Shown: positions 29,326 to 39,656, numbered from the stretch's first letter. The stretch: DNA of 64,000 nt from Clostridium magnum DSM 2767 (GCF_001623875.1 NZ_LWAE01000003.1:310001-374000); one strand, 5' to 3'. Numbers and translations are program-made. Notes: generated by a model from the letters alone, not told the origin.

Positions 29326-30467
29326 AAGAGCTTCTAATGGTTAAATATGCACCTGAAATTTTTTTAAAGGGATTAAATAAAGGCAGTTTTGAAAGAAAAT
29401 TAAAAAAGAATATAGAAAAAGTTTTAGCAGATGTGAAGTATGAATTAATAACAGATTCTGGACGATGGTTCATATATTCTGAGAACTTAGAAAAGGTAGT
29501 TGAAAAGGTAAAAAAAGTATTTGGTATTGCAGAGGTATGTGTTGTATCGCAAATTGAAAGAGATTTCAATTTAATTTGTGAAGAGGCCCTTAGACAGATT
29601 TCTGACAGTGGATACAAAACTTTCAAAGTAGAAACTAACAGAGCTAACAAAAGCTTTCCTGGTACATCACAAGAAATAAGCTCAAAGCTTGGAGCCTATA
29701 TTCTTAGTAACATTGAGAATATACAAGTGGATGTACATAATCCTGAATGTATATTAAACGTAGAAATAAGGGAAGATGCATATGTATATTCAAAAAGAAA
29801 TAAAGCAGTAGGCGGAATGCCTTACGAGACTAACGGAAGTACCCTTCTACTGTTGTCTGGTGGTATCGACTCTCCTGTAGCAGGTTACTTAATGGCTAGA
29901 AGAGGCGTAAAAATAAATGCAGTCTACTTCCATAGTCATCCATATACCTCTGAAAGAGCAAAAGATAAAGTTAAAGAACTAGCAAGATTATTGAAAGAAT
30001 ATACTGGTTCCTTGAGATTATTTATCGTTCCTTTTACTGACATTCAGATGGAGATAATTGAGAAATGTCCTGATGATGAGCTTACTATTATTATGAGAAG
30101 ATTCATGGCGGCTATAGCCAACAACCTTGCAGAAAAACATAAAATTCAATCTCTAACTACCGGTGAAAGCATTGGTCAGGTTGCTAGCCAAACTATGGAA
30201 GGTCTTGTTGTAAGTTCAGATGCAGCGAGTATTCCTATTTTCAGACCTCTTATAGCAATGGATAAAGTTGATATTATGGATATAGCAAGACAAATTGGTA
30301 CTTATGAGACTTCCATCCTTCCTTATGAGGATTGCTGCACTATATTTGTGCCAAAACATCCTAAGACAAAACCTATATTAGGACTTATAAAGAATTCTGA
30401 ATCCAAATTAGATGTAGAAAAACTTATTAATGATTCTGTTGAAAATGCTGAAATAATTGATATTTAG
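29322..30467 (+). CDS. thiI: tRNA 4-thiouridine synthase ThiI
   Basis: A 381-residue protein with an N-terminal ferredoxin-like plus THUMP tRNA-binding region (VKYAPEIFLKGLNKGSFERKL at the start), then a PP-loop LLLLSGGIDSPVAGYLMARRG near residue 180 that adenylates U8 of tRNA. It includes SLTTGESIGQVASQT and a C-terminal segment with PYEDCCTIFVPKHPKTKP. There is no rhodanese domain, as in most Firmicutes, so the partner desulfurase delivers sulfur directly. Its start overlaps that gene (ATGA). Confidence 0.95.
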   Translation: MKELLMVKYAPEIFLKGLNKGSFERKLKKNIEKVLADVKYELITDSGRWFIYSENLEKVVEKVKKVFGIAEVCVVSQIERDFNLICEEALRQISDSGYKTFKVETNRANKSFPGTSQEISSKLGAYILSNIENIQVDVHNPECILNVEIREDAYVYSKRNKAVGGMPYETNGSTLLLLSGGIDSPVAGYLMARRGVKINAVYFHSHPYTSERAKDKVKELARLLKEYTGSLRLFIVPFTDIQMEIIEKCPDDELTIIMRRFMAAIANNLAEKHKIQSLTTGESIGQVASQTMEGLVVSSDAASIPIFRPLIAMDKVDIMDIARQIGTYETSILPYEDCCTIFVPKHPKTKPILGLIKNSESKLDVEKLINDSVENAEIIDI

Positions 30468-30498
30468 ACATATCAGTTAATTGTATACTACACATTAC

Positions 30499-30536
30499 AA
30501 AAGCCTGTATTCTAATTAAAAGAATACAGGCTTTTT
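30499..30536. terminator. Bidirectional terminator after thiI
   Basis: A 15-bp stem AAAAGCCTGTATTCT/AGAATACAGGCTTTT followed by further T residues. It also serves the convergent chemoreceptor gene. Confidence 0.88.
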
Positions 30537-30589
30537 ATTTGTATAACAAGTTTTACAAAGTATTAATTATTATGGAAGATTACTATATT

Positions 30590-32305
30590 CTAAACTTTAA
30601 ATCTATGAGCCATTTGAGTAAGCTTCTCTGATAATTCTGAAGTACTTTGGGCTTGTTTTGCAACCTCTTCTGCTGCTGCAGTTGCTTGAGATATACTTCC
30701 CAATATTTCTTCTGAATTTCCCACTGACTGCTGTGTTGTTGCAGATACACTCATTATTGAAGCATTCATCTCTGATACACTATTTGAAATTGTATTTGAT
30801 GATAGTGACATCTCTTTTGACATTTGACTTAGAAATTCTGCATCTTGCTGATATTGCTGTCCTACTGACTTTAACATTTCATAGTCTGGTTTAACCTGAA
30901 TATCTACAAATTTTAATACATCATTGCTATTAACCACCAAGTTTTTAATAGCATCTCTCACATCTACTATTGTTTTTCTTATTTTTGTTACTGCATCTGC
31001 AGATTGTTCTGCTAATTTTCTTACTTCTTCAGCTACTACGGCAAATCCCTTGCCTGCTTCACCTGCTCTAGCAGCCTCTATTGAAGCATTAAGTGCTAAT
31101 AAATTAGTCTGTTCCGCTATTTCGCCTATAACTTCAGCCATTTTACCTATTTCTACTACTATTTTTGTATCATATATTGCCTTCTTAATCTTGGCTTCCT
31201 TTTCCTCATAAAGCTTTGTCGCAGTAATTGATGATTCCTCTGCTTTATTCTTTACGTTTATTGCTCGTTCCATAATTTTTGTAGAAGCCTTGTCCCCATT
31301 TACAGCTCTGTCCGCCAACTTATTTGTAAGCTCCCCTATTTCTTCTGATGTTTCACTTAACCCTTCTGTTGAAGAACTTAACTCTGTATTCCCTTGAACA
31401 ATTCCCTGAGTAGATTGCTTTATATTTTCCATTGTTGCAGAAACTTCTTCCATAGTAGCCGTAAGCTCTTCACTTGCCGCACTCATGTCCTGCATTCCAT
31501 TTATAAGTTCTGAAACAAGCTCTCTCATATTGCTTGTAGCAACATTTAAAGATCTTCCCATTTGTCCAATTTCATCTTCGGTTGTTATCTTTACTTCTTG
31601 TGTTAAATCTCCTTGAGCCAAGTTCTCAGCATAACTTGTTATATCAGATATTCTCCTTTTAAGCCATTTTGTAAATACAAAACCTAGTATAGTCATAATT
31701 AAAGCTACAATTACAATAATTGCAGTATATAATTTAGTAGTACTTTCGAAAACTTCACCGCTTGAATTAAAACTATTCTCAGCAGATTTAACATTGTCTT
31801 CTATTAACATATTTATGCTATCATCTAACTCTTCTTTTAATGGAAAATATTCTCCATTATATAACTTAATAGCTTCTTCATAATTCCCCTCTTTGGCACT
31901 GCTTACTATTTTTTCTCTTACATCTCTGTATTTAGTTAGTATTATTTTTGCTTTACCATAATATTCCTCTTCCTTTTGACTTGAATGTGGTATTTTCTCA
32001 TATTCACTAAGAAGCTGATTATTAGTATCAGTAATCTTTTTTAATTCTTCTTCCGTACTGATAACATCATATTTAAAATTACTATTAATAATGTGTTCCA
32101 TATTCCTTAGTGTTTTGTTAACATTGCTTTGAAAAGGATATAATTTTTCTAAGGCTAGCAAATTAACATTGTAAATTTTTTCCGCATTATTATTCATGGT
32201 ATTCATATTTAACAAGCTAACAATACCTACAAGGATTAAAAATAATACACTAATTGTAATTGTTGCAAATAATTTTTGAGATATTTTCATTTTTTTTAAC
32301 ACCAT
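30590..32305 (-). CDS. Methyl-accepting chemotaxis protein
   Basis: A 571-residue receptor with one membrane helix near the N-terminus and one near residue 200 bracketing an extracellular helical-bundle sensor of the 4HB type ([15 protein letters not shown] region). A HAMP domain ([26 protein letters not shown]) follows, then a long signalling coiled coil with the conserved hairpin tip [39 protein letters not shown]. The start is put at ATG 32305 after GGGTGG; the upstream ATG has no SD sequence. Ligand unknown. Confidence 0.93.
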   Translation of the reverse strand: MVLKKMKISQKLFATITISVLFLILVGIVSLLNMNTMNNNAEKIYNVNLLALEKLYPFQSNVNKTLRNMEHIINSNFKYDVISTEEELKKITDTNNQLLSEYEKIPHSSQKEEEYYGKAKIILTKYRDVREKIVSSAKEGNYEEAIKLYNGEYFPLKEELDDSINMLIEDNVKSAENSFNSSGEVFESTTKLYTAIIVIVALIMTILGFVFTKWLKRRISDITSYAENLAQGDLTQEVKITTEDEIGQMGRSLNVATSNMRELVSELINGMQDMSAASEELTATMEEVSATMENIKQSTQGIVQGNTELSSSTEGLSETSEEIGELTNKLADRAVNGDKASTKIMERAINVKNKAEESSITATKLYEEKEAKIKKAIYDTKIVVEIGKMAEVIGEIAEQTNLLALNASIEAARAGEAGKGFAVVAEEVRKLAEQSADAVTKIRKTIVDVRDAIKNLVVNSNDVLKFVDIQVKPDYEMLKSVGQQYQQDAEFLSQMSKEMSLSSNTISNSVSEMNASIMSVSATTQQSVGNSEEILGSISQATAAAEEVAKQAQSTSELSEKLTQMAHRFKV

Positions 32306-32492
32306 TAACCACCCGTCTCCATATAAATTGTTTAAATTTATCATATTATAATCATATTATAACTTATTTTGTAGAATTTTTCTATAAAACACAACATCTT
32401 CTGGACAAGTGACTAACTAAAATCATTTCTCTTCAACATTCGGTACTTATGAATATTTTAATATTATAAGAAAATTAAGTTAAGGATCATAA

Positions 32493-33917
32493 CTATACAA
32501 AATAAATATCAGAGAATTCGATTTTAGTTTTTTCTACATTACCATTTATTCCACTATTTTCATGATTGTATGTATTAGAGTCGTTTTCTATAAGCCTAAT
32601 AGGTAGCCTAATTATGAATTCACTTCCAATACCCAGTTCACTTATTACACTAATTTCGCCTTCATGCATTTTCACCAGGGATTTTACAAGAGATAAACCA
32701 ATTCCACTGCCCTCTGCATGTCTTCTAAATGAAGCATCTACTTGTGTAAATGTATCAAAGATTTTTTCAAGCATATCCTCTGGAATACCTACTCCTGTAT
32801 CTTTTACTGAAATTAGTAAATGTTCCTCTTTCTCGTATATATTTACATTTATTCTTCCTCCAGCCTTCGTAAATTTAAGTGAGTTTGACAATAGATTTAA
32901 CATGATTCTTTCAAGTTTTTCTGAATCAAATGCAGCTATTTTTTCCTCTATCTCCGTGTCAAAAACAATATCAATATTTTTTAGGCTTGCATATTCAACT
33001 ACAGATAAAGTAATATCTTCAATGACTTTTATAATATTATCATTTTTTAAATTTAAACAAAAAAAACCTAATTCTATTTTATTCATATCTATTACATTAT
33101 TAATCAGCCTAATCAATCTAAAGCAATTTTGCTTCATTATATTTGAATATTTAAAAAATGCTCCAGCCATAGGCATAGTTGAACTATCCATATGAGAACT
33201 TTCTAATAGCTGCAAAGAACTATATATAATATTAATTGGTGTCTTTAATTCATGAGATATAATTGAAAAAAGCTGGGTTTTTAAATTATTATATTTATTA
33301 GATTCTTCTAATAATAAATTTTTCTTTATTACCTCAATCTCTAAATTTTTAGATATTTTCTTCAGTTTTAATTCCTCATAGCCTATTTTTGACAGAGCAT
33401 TTGCAATTATAAATAACACCTCTGCTGCAGCTTTTACATTTTTTTCTGCAACAATTTTCACTTTTTTTAATGCTTCTATGCATTCACCTTCATTGACCCC
33501 TATTTCTTCTGCAATTTTCTTGAACTCTGAGTCTATAGGAGGTAATGTTAATATTTGTCCACCTAAAATTGTTCCTATTTGTTTTCCATCCACTAATATA
33601 GGTGCTGCAAAATCAATTAATCCTGCATGACATTTATATATGTACGGTTTTCCACGTTTTGCAGCTTCTTCCCCACCTTTTCTATGAGATTCAGCGCATC
33701 TATTCTCGCCTACGAGGGTAGCATGCATAAAATTCATACAAAAATCTGTATAAGCGCTAGGTCTAGTTACTGGATTTCCATTAATATCTACAGTTACACT
33801 AGCAATATTCATGCTCTCTGCAAAGTTATCCTGAAAGTTTTGCAGTACATTGATATCGATAACATCCTTTATTTCAAGTGAATCTACATCGATGTAGCTA
33901 TTAGAATTTATAGTCAT
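32493..33917 (-). CDS. Sensor histidine kinase with N-terminal PocR domain
   Basis: A 474-residue protein with no membrane helix. Residues 20-175 form a PocR-type sensory domain (FQDNFAESMNIASVTVDINGNPVT, CMNFMHATLVGENRCAESH, YIYKCHAGLIDFAAPILVDGKQIGTILGGQ). Conserved Cys/His residues suggest metal or small-ligand sensing; in PocR the ligand is 1,2-propanediol. The kinase core has H-box SHELKTPINIIYSSL, N-box LLSNSLKFT and G boxes DTGVGIPE and GSGIGLSLVKSLV. It is an orphan, with no response regulator beside it. The SD is ATGGAGGAGC. Confidence 0.9.
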   Translation of the reverse strand: MTINSNSYIDVDSLEIKDVIDINVLQNFQDNFAESMNIASVTVDINGNPVTRPSAYTDFCMNFMHATLVGENRCAESHRKGGEEAAKRGKPYIYKCHAGLIDFAAPILVDGKQIGTILGGQILTLPPIDSEFKKIAEEIGVNEGECIEALKKVKIVAEKNVKAAAEVLFIIANALSKIGYEELKLKKISKNLEIEVIKKNLLLEESNKYNNLKTQLFSIISHELKTPINIIYSSLQLLESSHMDSSTMPMAGAFFKYSNIMKQNCFRLIRLINNVIDMNKIELGFFCLNLKNDNIIKVIEDITLSVVEYASLKNIDIVFDTEIEEKIAAFDSEKLERIMLNLLSNSLKFTKAGGRINVNIYEKEEHLLISVKDTGVGIPEDMLEKIFDTFTQVDASFRRHAEGSGIGLSLVKSLVKMHEGEISVISELGIGSEFIIRLPIRLIENDSNTYNHENSGINGNVEKTKIEFSDIYFV

Positions 33918-34036
33918 AGTTTTAGCTCCTCCATGCTTTTATTATACTTTCACAAGGTTCTCCAAAATAATTGTTATTTATCCTAAAATCACCAAATTAT
34001 ATGTAATTATTTTACACTAAATTTCCAATAACTACA

Positions 34037-34089
34037 ATCCATTTTGCGCGATTAAAATTAATTATTTATTTTAATCACGCAAAATGGAT
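34037..34089. repeat. Long palindrome upstream of the histidine kinase
   Basis: 22-bp arms ATCCATTTTGCGCGATTAAAAT and its complement (one mismatch, a G-U on the minus strand) around a 9-nt loop. It lacks a T-run, so a terminator role is not obvious. It could be an operator or a small palindromic insertion. Confidence 0.55.
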
Positions 34090-34140
34090 GTCTAAAATGA
34101 ATTCTAATGAAAGATTTGAACTTTAATTTTCATAATTAAA

Positions 34141-34180
34141 AGAAGCACAATGAATTTCAATTATATTCATTGTGCTTTTA
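34141..34180 (-). terminator. Terminator of the Ehr operon
   Basis: On the minus strand a 13-bp stem AAGCACAATGAAT/ATTCATTGTGCTT is followed by CTTTTAATTA, directly after the last gene of the operon. Confidence 0.75.
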
Positions 34181-34185
34181 CTGTA

Positions 34186-34896
34186 TTATATTCTGTTCAT
34201 TAACTTCAACATTCCATAGATAATGCTTTGTGGCGACGGTGGACATCCTGGTATTACAAGATCTACAGGAATTATTTTATTTAAGCTCTCATAATTTCCG
34301 TATCCCTCTTTAAATACTCCTCCGTTATGAGCACAGCTTCCTACAGCAATAACAATTCTTGGCTCTGGCATAGCATAATAGGTTTTAAGTAATGCCTCTT
34401 TCATATTAATTGAAACAGGCCCCGTAACCACAATTCCATCACAATGTCTTGGAGATGCTGCAAAGTTAATACCATATCTTGATAATGAATAATAGTTATT
34501 TTGCGATGCTGAAAGTTCAAGCATACAAGCATTACAGGAGCCTGTATCAACAGACCTTAACATAAGTGATCTGCTAAATCTTTTATAAATCTTTTTTTTA
34601 AGCTCATCCCCTTCAGCCGCCATTTCTGCAAGTTTGTAATCACTGCTCATAGTTAGTGCCTTAGAAGTACAGTTATCTATGCATTCTCTACAATATATAC
34701 ATTTTTTATTATCTATACTTATCTTATCCGTAAATTTAATAGCATCTGTTATACACTCTTTTACACAGTCTCTACAGCCTGTGCACTTATTTTCATCAAC
34801 AATAATTTTTCCATAGGAATTACTGTTATTATTGAGAGGGTTTTTAATAGTTTCACTTCTATATTTAAATCTATCTATTAAAATTTTCATATCCAT
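34186..34896 (-). CDS. Hydrogenase-related small subunit fused to a 2x[4Fe-4S] ferredoxin (NuoI-NuoB type)
   Basis: A 236-residue fusion. Residues 35-85 hold two [4Fe-4S] motifs (CTGCRDCVKEC and CIYCRECIDNC), as in NuoI/HycF. Residues 110-236 are a NuoB/HycG-like small subunit with cluster ligands in GSCNACMLEL, GSCAHNGG and PGCPPSPQSI. In E. coli hydrogenase 3 and 4 these are separate subunits. It is the last gene of the six-gene complex, 2 nt after the large-subunit gene, and should relay electrons from ferredoxin towards the large subunit. Confidence 0.88.
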   Translation of the reverse strand: MDMKILIDRFKYRSETIKNPLNNNSNSYGKIIVDENKCTGCRDCVKECITDAIKFTDKISIDNKKCIYCRECIDNCTSKALTMSSDYKLAEMAAEGDELKKKIYKRFSRSLMLRSVDTGSCNACMLELSASQNNYYSLSRYGINFAASPRHCDGIVVTGPVSINMKEALLKTYYAMPEPRIVIAVGSCAHNGGVFKEGYGNYESLNKIIPVDLVIPGCPPSPQSIIYGMLKLMNRI

Positions 34897-34898
34897 AC

Positions 34899-36476
34899 CT
34901 ACCTATCATTTTCAGAATATGACATATTAAAACTCTTATTACATAGAGGAAAATCAGGAACGATCTCACCTAAAACTGCATAAGTTAGCCCTTTCCAATT
35001 TGTAAAAGAAGGGGTTTTAAGATAAACTCTATCAAATTCGTTATTCTCCCCTACCTTTCCATATACAATTAACTCTCCCTTTACTGTTTCAACCACTGCA
35101 AAACCTTCTTTTCCTTCTTCAATACGAATTTTTTCTCTACTTTTCTTTATGTCATCATTTATACTATCTAAAGATTCCCTTATAAATTTAAAGGCATCCC
35201 TTATTTCTTCAAGCTTTAGGCTGTATCTTTCAAATACTCCCCCTAGCTTTTTAAAATTTGTACTCTTTTTTATTTCTTTATATATTTCATAAGGAAAACT
35301 TCTTCTAACATCATAATGAATTTCAGATGCTCTTCCCACAACACCAGTCATATTAAGATGCTTTGCTATTTTATTTTCTACAATGCCTGTATGCTCAACT
35401 CTATCTAAGAAGGATACTGAACCTAAAGTTATGTCTACTATCTCATTAAATCTCTTTTCAACAGTTTTAACTGTTTCAAGAATATCAATTTTATTGCCCT
35501 TAGTAAAATTGATATTAGTTCCACAGGGAATTATTGAATTTCTTAAAAATCTACTTCCTGTAATTCTCTCACAGAGCTGATGTATAATCTCTGACAAATA
35601 ACCAAACTTTTTTGCTGGATAACTAAAGCCAATATCAACACATATACCAGCTACATCATCAAGAAAATTATAAATTCTCTCAAGTTCTAAAAGTACAACT
35701 CTTAGTGCCCTTATTTCCTTTGAAACTCCATATTTTATCATTTTTTCAATAAGCTGCGCATAAGCTTCACCATAGGCTACCGATGACTCTCCTGCAACTC
35801 TTTCAAATATTAAGTTTAATTTATTTATATCTGTGTTTTCACATATTTTCTCAATACCCCTGTGCTTGTACATAAGTCTTATTTGTAGGTTTTCTATTGG
35901 CTCACCTATAACGCTAAATCTAAAATGGCCAGGTTCAATAATTCCTGCATGGACAGGACCAACTGGTATTTGATACCCTCCTTCTGTAACCACTTCTCTA
36001 AAGGCATAGTCTTCAGTTTGATTTAAATCTCTAATTTTTCTTCCGTATTCAAATTCTTTTCTTAATGGATATACATCCTTTTCCCAAAGTTCATGTTTTA
36101 CTATAGTTCTTTTGTCTTCACCATCAACTATTTGGAGACCAAATAGATCTTTTATTTCTCTTTCAAATAAATGACTTTGATTTGCAAAGCCTTGAAGAGA
36201 AATTATTTCTTTTTCCGTCTCATATCTTAATATAACAAAGTATCCCTTTTTTCTATTTGTAAGTATAATACTTATTAAAAAATTATCCCTCTGCATACAG
36301 AATTCTCCTGCAAAGTATAGCCTATATTTTGTAAACATTATATCTACGATATCTTTTATATCTTCTTTCTTTATATAAACATATAGTTCATTTCCATTCT
36401 TTATTTCAGTATTCACATTGAATTCTAAGTTTAATATATCTTCATTAACCTCATGTATCCTCATTATTATATTCAT
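34899..36476 (-). CDS. Hydrogenase/complex I-type large subunit without NiFe ligands (NuoC-NuoD fusion)
   Basis: A 525-residue protein related to HycE/HyfG. The N-terminal 120 residues are NuoC-like (LFEREIKDLFGLQIV). The rest is NuoD-like (YQIPVGPVHAGIIEPGHFRF, RLMYKHRGIEK). In real NiFe enzymes the first Ni-binding pair lies in R-C-G-x-C; here the site reads FERVAGESSVAYGEAY with no Cys. The second pair (DPCxxC) is replaced by DFPLCNKSFNMSYS. This is the known Ehr pattern, so it cannot be a hydrogenase. The real reaction is unknown. Two ATGs (36476, 36464) are possible starts. Confidence 0.88.
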   Translation of the reverse strand: MNIIMRIHEVNEDILNLEFNVNTEIKNGNELYVYIKKEDIKDIVDIMFTKYRLYFAGEFCMQRDNFLISIILTNRKKGYFVILRYETEKEIISLQGFANQSHLFEREIKDLFGLQIVDGEDKRTIVKHELWEKDVYPLRKEFEYGRKIRDLNQTEDYAFREVVTEGGYQIPVGPVHAGIIEPGHFRFSVIGEPIENLQIRLMYKHRGIEKICENTDINKLNLIFERVAGESSVAYGEAYAQLIEKMIKYGVSKEIRALRVVLLELERIYNFLDDVAGICVDIGFSYPAKKFGYLSEIIHQLCERITGSRFLRNSIIPCGTNINFTKGNKIDILETVKTVEKRFNEIVDITLGSVSFLDRVEHTGIVENKIAKHLNMTGVVGRASEIHYDVRRSFPYEIYKEIKKSTNFKKLGGVFERYSLKLEEIRDAFKFIRESLDSINDDIKKSREKIRIEEGKEGFAVVETVKGELIVYGKVGENNEFDRVYLKTPSFTNWKGLTYAVLGEIVPDFPLCNKSFNMSYSENDR

Positions 36477-36509
36477 CCCTTTCTTGAGTCACAAAACATC
36501 ATGAAAGTG

Positions 36510-36600
36510 TTTCTTTCATACTTTCAATAGTCATTATGAAACTCCTCTTCCTTACGTCAGAGGAGTAAGCGATTCGCACAAAATCACAGATTTTGGCTCT
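36510..36600. repeat. Palindrome-rich insertion inside the Ehr operon
   Basis: In an operon whose other gaps are 2-27 nt, 128 nt here hold three hairpins in a row: arms around TGAAAGT/ACTTTCA, ACTCCTCT/AGAGGAGT and AAAATC/GATTTT. There is no ORF. It may be a small mobile palindromic element or an RNA processing site; no copy was seen elsewhere in the window. Confidence 0.5.
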
Positions 36601-36604
36601 CTGC

Positions 36605-38065
36605 TTAAACACCTATAATTGATACTGCTTTATTTAATATTGTGCAAAAATAGTTATTAAATGTTACTGTAATTAAAATTACAAATATCAATGATAAAAT
36701 AAGTGGTAATATGTTATCATCATCTTTTTCTATTTTTTCAGCTTGGTTCTCCTCAGAATTATTAAAAACCATTTTTATAAAAATATTCAAAAATCCTACA
36801 AAAACCAGAATTAAACATAGTGAATAAATTCCAACGGAAATATATCTCCCCTTTTGTATACCTGAAATTAAAATATTAAATTCACTGAAAAAAGATCCAA
36901 AAGGTGGACTTCCAACTATTATAAGCATTCCTGTAACTAGCAACACAGCATTTTTAGGCATTGTTTTAATTAATTTATGTACCTTATTTATTCTTTTAGT
37001 TTTTCGCGCTGCAAGAATATTCCCTGCAGTTAAAAATAAGAGCGTCTTTCCAAAGGCATGTATTACTGAATGTAATACTGCTCCGAATACACCTAAATAT
37101 CCTCCGAAACCTATGCCTAAAGATATAATCCCCATATTTTCTATAGATGAAAAAGCAAGAAGTCTTTTATAGTTTGTCTGTCTAAGGATACTAAAGGATG
37201 ACACAATTAAAGAAATAAGGGCAAAGGCTACAAAAAAAGCTTTTAAATTTTCAAATCCACATATATGCTTCAATATTATATAGAACCTAATAATAACATA
37301 AAGCGCTAGGTTTAAAAGTATACCAGACATCATTGCACTTATAGGCGAGGGTGCTTCACTGTGACCATCTGAAAGCCATGTATGCATTGGTGCAAAGCCC
37401 ACCTTAGTTCCAATACCTACAAATATTAATGCAAAAGCTATCTTGGTATATAAAATATTTGAAGACTTATATGAATCAAGAAGACTTGTCCAGTTTAAAT
37501 TTATTTCCGAAGTGCCAAGTCCTGCTGCATATATAAAAAGTATTATTCCAATAAGCCCTATACCCAATCCTATTGAACATATAACAATATATTTCCATGC
37601 AGCTTCTAATGATAGTTTGTTTTTATTAAAACCTATTAAAAAAGCAGTTGCAAGAGTTGTTCCCTCAAGTCCTATCCACATTCCCATAACATTATTGCTT
37701 ATGCCTACCAGCACCATAGACATTACAAAGCCATTAAATAAGAAATAGAATATTCTTGCTCTTCTCTCAGATATCTCTCCTTCATTAAGTTCATTTAATA
37801 TATATCTATATGAATATATTGATGAAATCAAAGTAACAGCTGTTATAATAAATAATTGAATGACACTTAATGAATCTAAATGTACTAAATTATTAAAATA
37901 CAAAATTGAATCTTTATGATCAAATAAACTTACAAGATAAAGAGAAATTATAAAGTTTATAATTGACCCAATAATATTTATATTTGAAGTTATCCTAATA
38001 TTTTTTATAACTAATGATAAAGCCATAGTCATTATAAAAATAAATAGCATAAGTATAAATTCCAT
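36605..38065 (-). CDS. HyfF/MrpD-like proton-translocating membrane subunit
   Basis: A 486-residue antiporter-like subunit with about 13-14 helices, homologous to NuoN/NuoM. The conserved glutamate of helix 5 is in MWIGLEGTTLATAFLI. The lysine of helix 7 is in VGIGTKVGFAPMHTWLSDGHSEAPSPISAMMSGILLN. A second ion-site region is HSVIHAFGKTLLFLTAGN. It is expected to be an ion-pumping module of the membrane arm. Confidence 0.9.
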   Translation of the reverse strand: MEFILMLFIFIMTMALSLVIKNIRITSNINIIGSIINFIISLYLVSLFDHKDSILYFNNLVHLDSLSVIQLFIITAVTLISSIYSYRYILNELNEGEISERRARIFYFLFNGFVMSMVLVGISNNVMGMWIGLEGTTLATAFLIGFNKNKLSLEAAWKYIVICSIGLGIGLIGIILFIYAAGLGTSEINLNWTSLLDSYKSSNILYTKIAFALIFVGIGTKVGFAPMHTWLSDGHSEAPSPISAMMSGILLNLALYVIIRFYIILKHICGFENLKAFFVAFALISLIVSSFSILRQTNYKRLLAFSSIENMGIISLGIGFGGYLGVFGAVLHSVIHAFGKTLLFLTAGNILAARKTKRINKVHKLIKTMPKNAVLLVTGMLIIVGSPPFGSFFSEFNILISGIQKGRYISVGIYSLCLILVFVGFLNIFIKMVFNNSEENQAEKIEKDDDNILPLILSLIFVILITVTFNNYFCTILNKAVSIIGV

Positions 38066-38076
38066 TACTTCACCAC

Positions 38077-38694
38077 CTATTCCTTTAAATTTGAAAGATA
38101 ATCAGTATTAACTGTATTAAAGGTTTTGTTTATGTAAAAAATCATAATTGCCATAATAACAGAAAGAATTAATACTTCCAATATAATAAGTATCTCAATT
38201 ATCAAAGTCATTCTAATCATAGATATTTCCAGAAGCACCAGACCATTCTCCAGAGTTAAGAAGCCCATCATCTGAGTAATTGCCTTTTTTCTCGCAACAA
38301 GTATAAGTACTCCAACAACCATTAGGACAAATCCAGCATTTACAAAATCACTATGAAAATTTTCTAAAACAACATAGGTTATTGCAATAGATATTCCAAT
38401 TAAAATGCTTGACCAACATCCATTTATAATTGGGTTCAGTTCTCTATTTATAGTTAAATCCTTAGCTGACTTATTGACAATATAAGGTATCATAATAACC
38501 TTAGCAATTAGAGTTAAAACTCCTATTAAGTAATAATGACTTTCACGAGTTAAATATCCAAGCGTAAAACATATAAGTGCTATTGCCAAGGATTGAACTG
38601 AAAATCCTTTAACTAAAAGACTTATTCTTCTTAAACCTGCCATTATAATGGCAGAAATTAATATAACCGCAGCTAGTATCTCAAGCATCTTCAT
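38077..38694 (-). CDS. HyfE-like membrane subunit (NuoK-related)
   Basis: A 205-residue protein with about six helices, homologous to HyfE whose C-terminal half resembles NuoK. The conserved glutamates of the NuoK-type ion channel are in MMGFLTLENGLVLLEISM and IIEILIILEVLILSVIM. It lies 11 nt before the HyfF-like gene and 27 nt after the HyfC-like gene. Confidence 0.87.
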   Translation of the reverse strand: MKMLEILAAVILISAIIMAGLRRISLLVKGFSVQSLAIALICFTLGYLTRESHYYLIGVLTLIAKVIMIPYIVNKSAKDLTINRELNPIINGCWSSILIGISIAITYVVLENFHSDFVNAGFVLMVVGVLILVARKKAITQMMGFLTLENGLVLLEISMIRMTLIIEILIILEVLILSVIMAIMIFYINKTFNTVNTDYLSNLKE

Positions 38695-38721
38695 GCCTCC
38701 TATTCAATTTTAGTGGTACTA

Positions 38722-39642
38722 TTAATTCAAGTAAATAATTGATATTGCAGTTAAAGCAAAACAAAAGGAAACTGCAAGTAGTTCTGGTACTCTAAACAAT
38801 CTAAACTTTGCCATCGTAGTTTCTATTAGAGCAATAACAAATAAAATCACTATTATTTTTATTACATATAGAACTAATGCCTGTATCAGTGCTACTAAGG
38901 TTACTGAAGTTGCAATACCAAAAGGTATAAAAGCATTTGCAAATATAGTTAGAGACGCAATAAGCTTTATGTAAGATGACAGCTCAATATAAGCAAGGTC
39001 CCGTCCACTTATGTCAAGTATCATAGCTTCATGTATCATTGTTAATTCTAAATGAGTTTCTGGGTTGTCTACAGGCATTCTGGCATTCTCAGCAGTAATC
39101 CATATTAAAAATGCAACTGCTGCAACAATATGGGCAGTAGATAAGCCCTTGATTAAACTGTTAATTAATGCAATATCATATATATTAAAACTCTTTGTTT
39201 CAAAATACAAAAAAGCAACTATTAAAAATCCAACTGGTTCAGCAAACATGGATATAAAGAGCTCTCTACTACTTCCCATTCCTCCAAAGGTACTTGCTGA
39301 GTCAAGACCTATTAATGTGGTGATAAACTTAATTATAGTCATTACAAAAATTATAATAAATATATTACCTGTTAAAGCTTTGGAAGTTGTCCATATTACA
39401 GGAACAAGAAAAGCCAAAAGTACTGCTGCCCCTAATATAATTGTTGGTCCTACTGAAGTTATAAAAGAACTGCTTTTTGATATTACCCGCCCCTTAGATA
39501 AAAGCTTTTTTATATCATAATAAGGTTGAAAAATTGGTGCTCCTTCATATCCCCTTATTATTGCCTTCATTCTTTTAAGAATTCCAATAAAAAATGGAGC
39601 AGCCACTAGTAAAATTAAGCTCTGAATAAAATTTATTAACAT
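38722..39642 (-). CDS. HyfC/NuoH-like membrane subunit
   Basis: A 306-residue subunit with about eight helices that anchors the peripheral arm. NuoH-family marks are RRMKAIIRGYEGAPIFQPYYDIKKLL (near the N-terminus, as KRMKAIIRGYEGAP) and AENARMPVDNPETHLELTMIHEAMILDISGRDL, containing the conserved acidic residues of the E-channel. The cytosolic loops match HycD/HyfC rather than quinone-reducing NuoH. Confidence 0.92.
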   Translation of the reverse strand: MLINFIQSLILLVAAPFFIGILKRMKAIIRGYEGAPIFQPYYDIKKLLSKGRVISKSSSFITSVGPTIILGAAVLLAFLVPVIWTTSKALTGNIFIIIFVMTIIKFITTLIGLDSASTFGGMGSSRELFISMFAEPVGFLIVAFLYFETKSFNIYDIALINSLIKGLSTAHIVAAVAFLIWITAENARMPVDNPETHLELTMIHEAMILDISGRDLAYIELSSYIKLIASLTIFANAFIPFGIATSVTLVALIQALVLYVIKIIVILFVIALIETTMAKFRLFRVPELLAVSFCFALTAISIIYLN

Positions 39643-39656
39643 TTATGTTCACCTCC

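Noticed and set aside
32566..33195. 209-codon plus-strand ORF inside the histidine kinase
   Set aside because: Ser/Ile/Phe-rich reverse-complement shadow of conserved kinase motifs.
36477..36604. Palindromic insertion as another copy of the three-copy element
   Set aside because: None of the conserved linker blocks (TTATCCGAT, CCTGGATTCG, AGTTTMCAC) is present.
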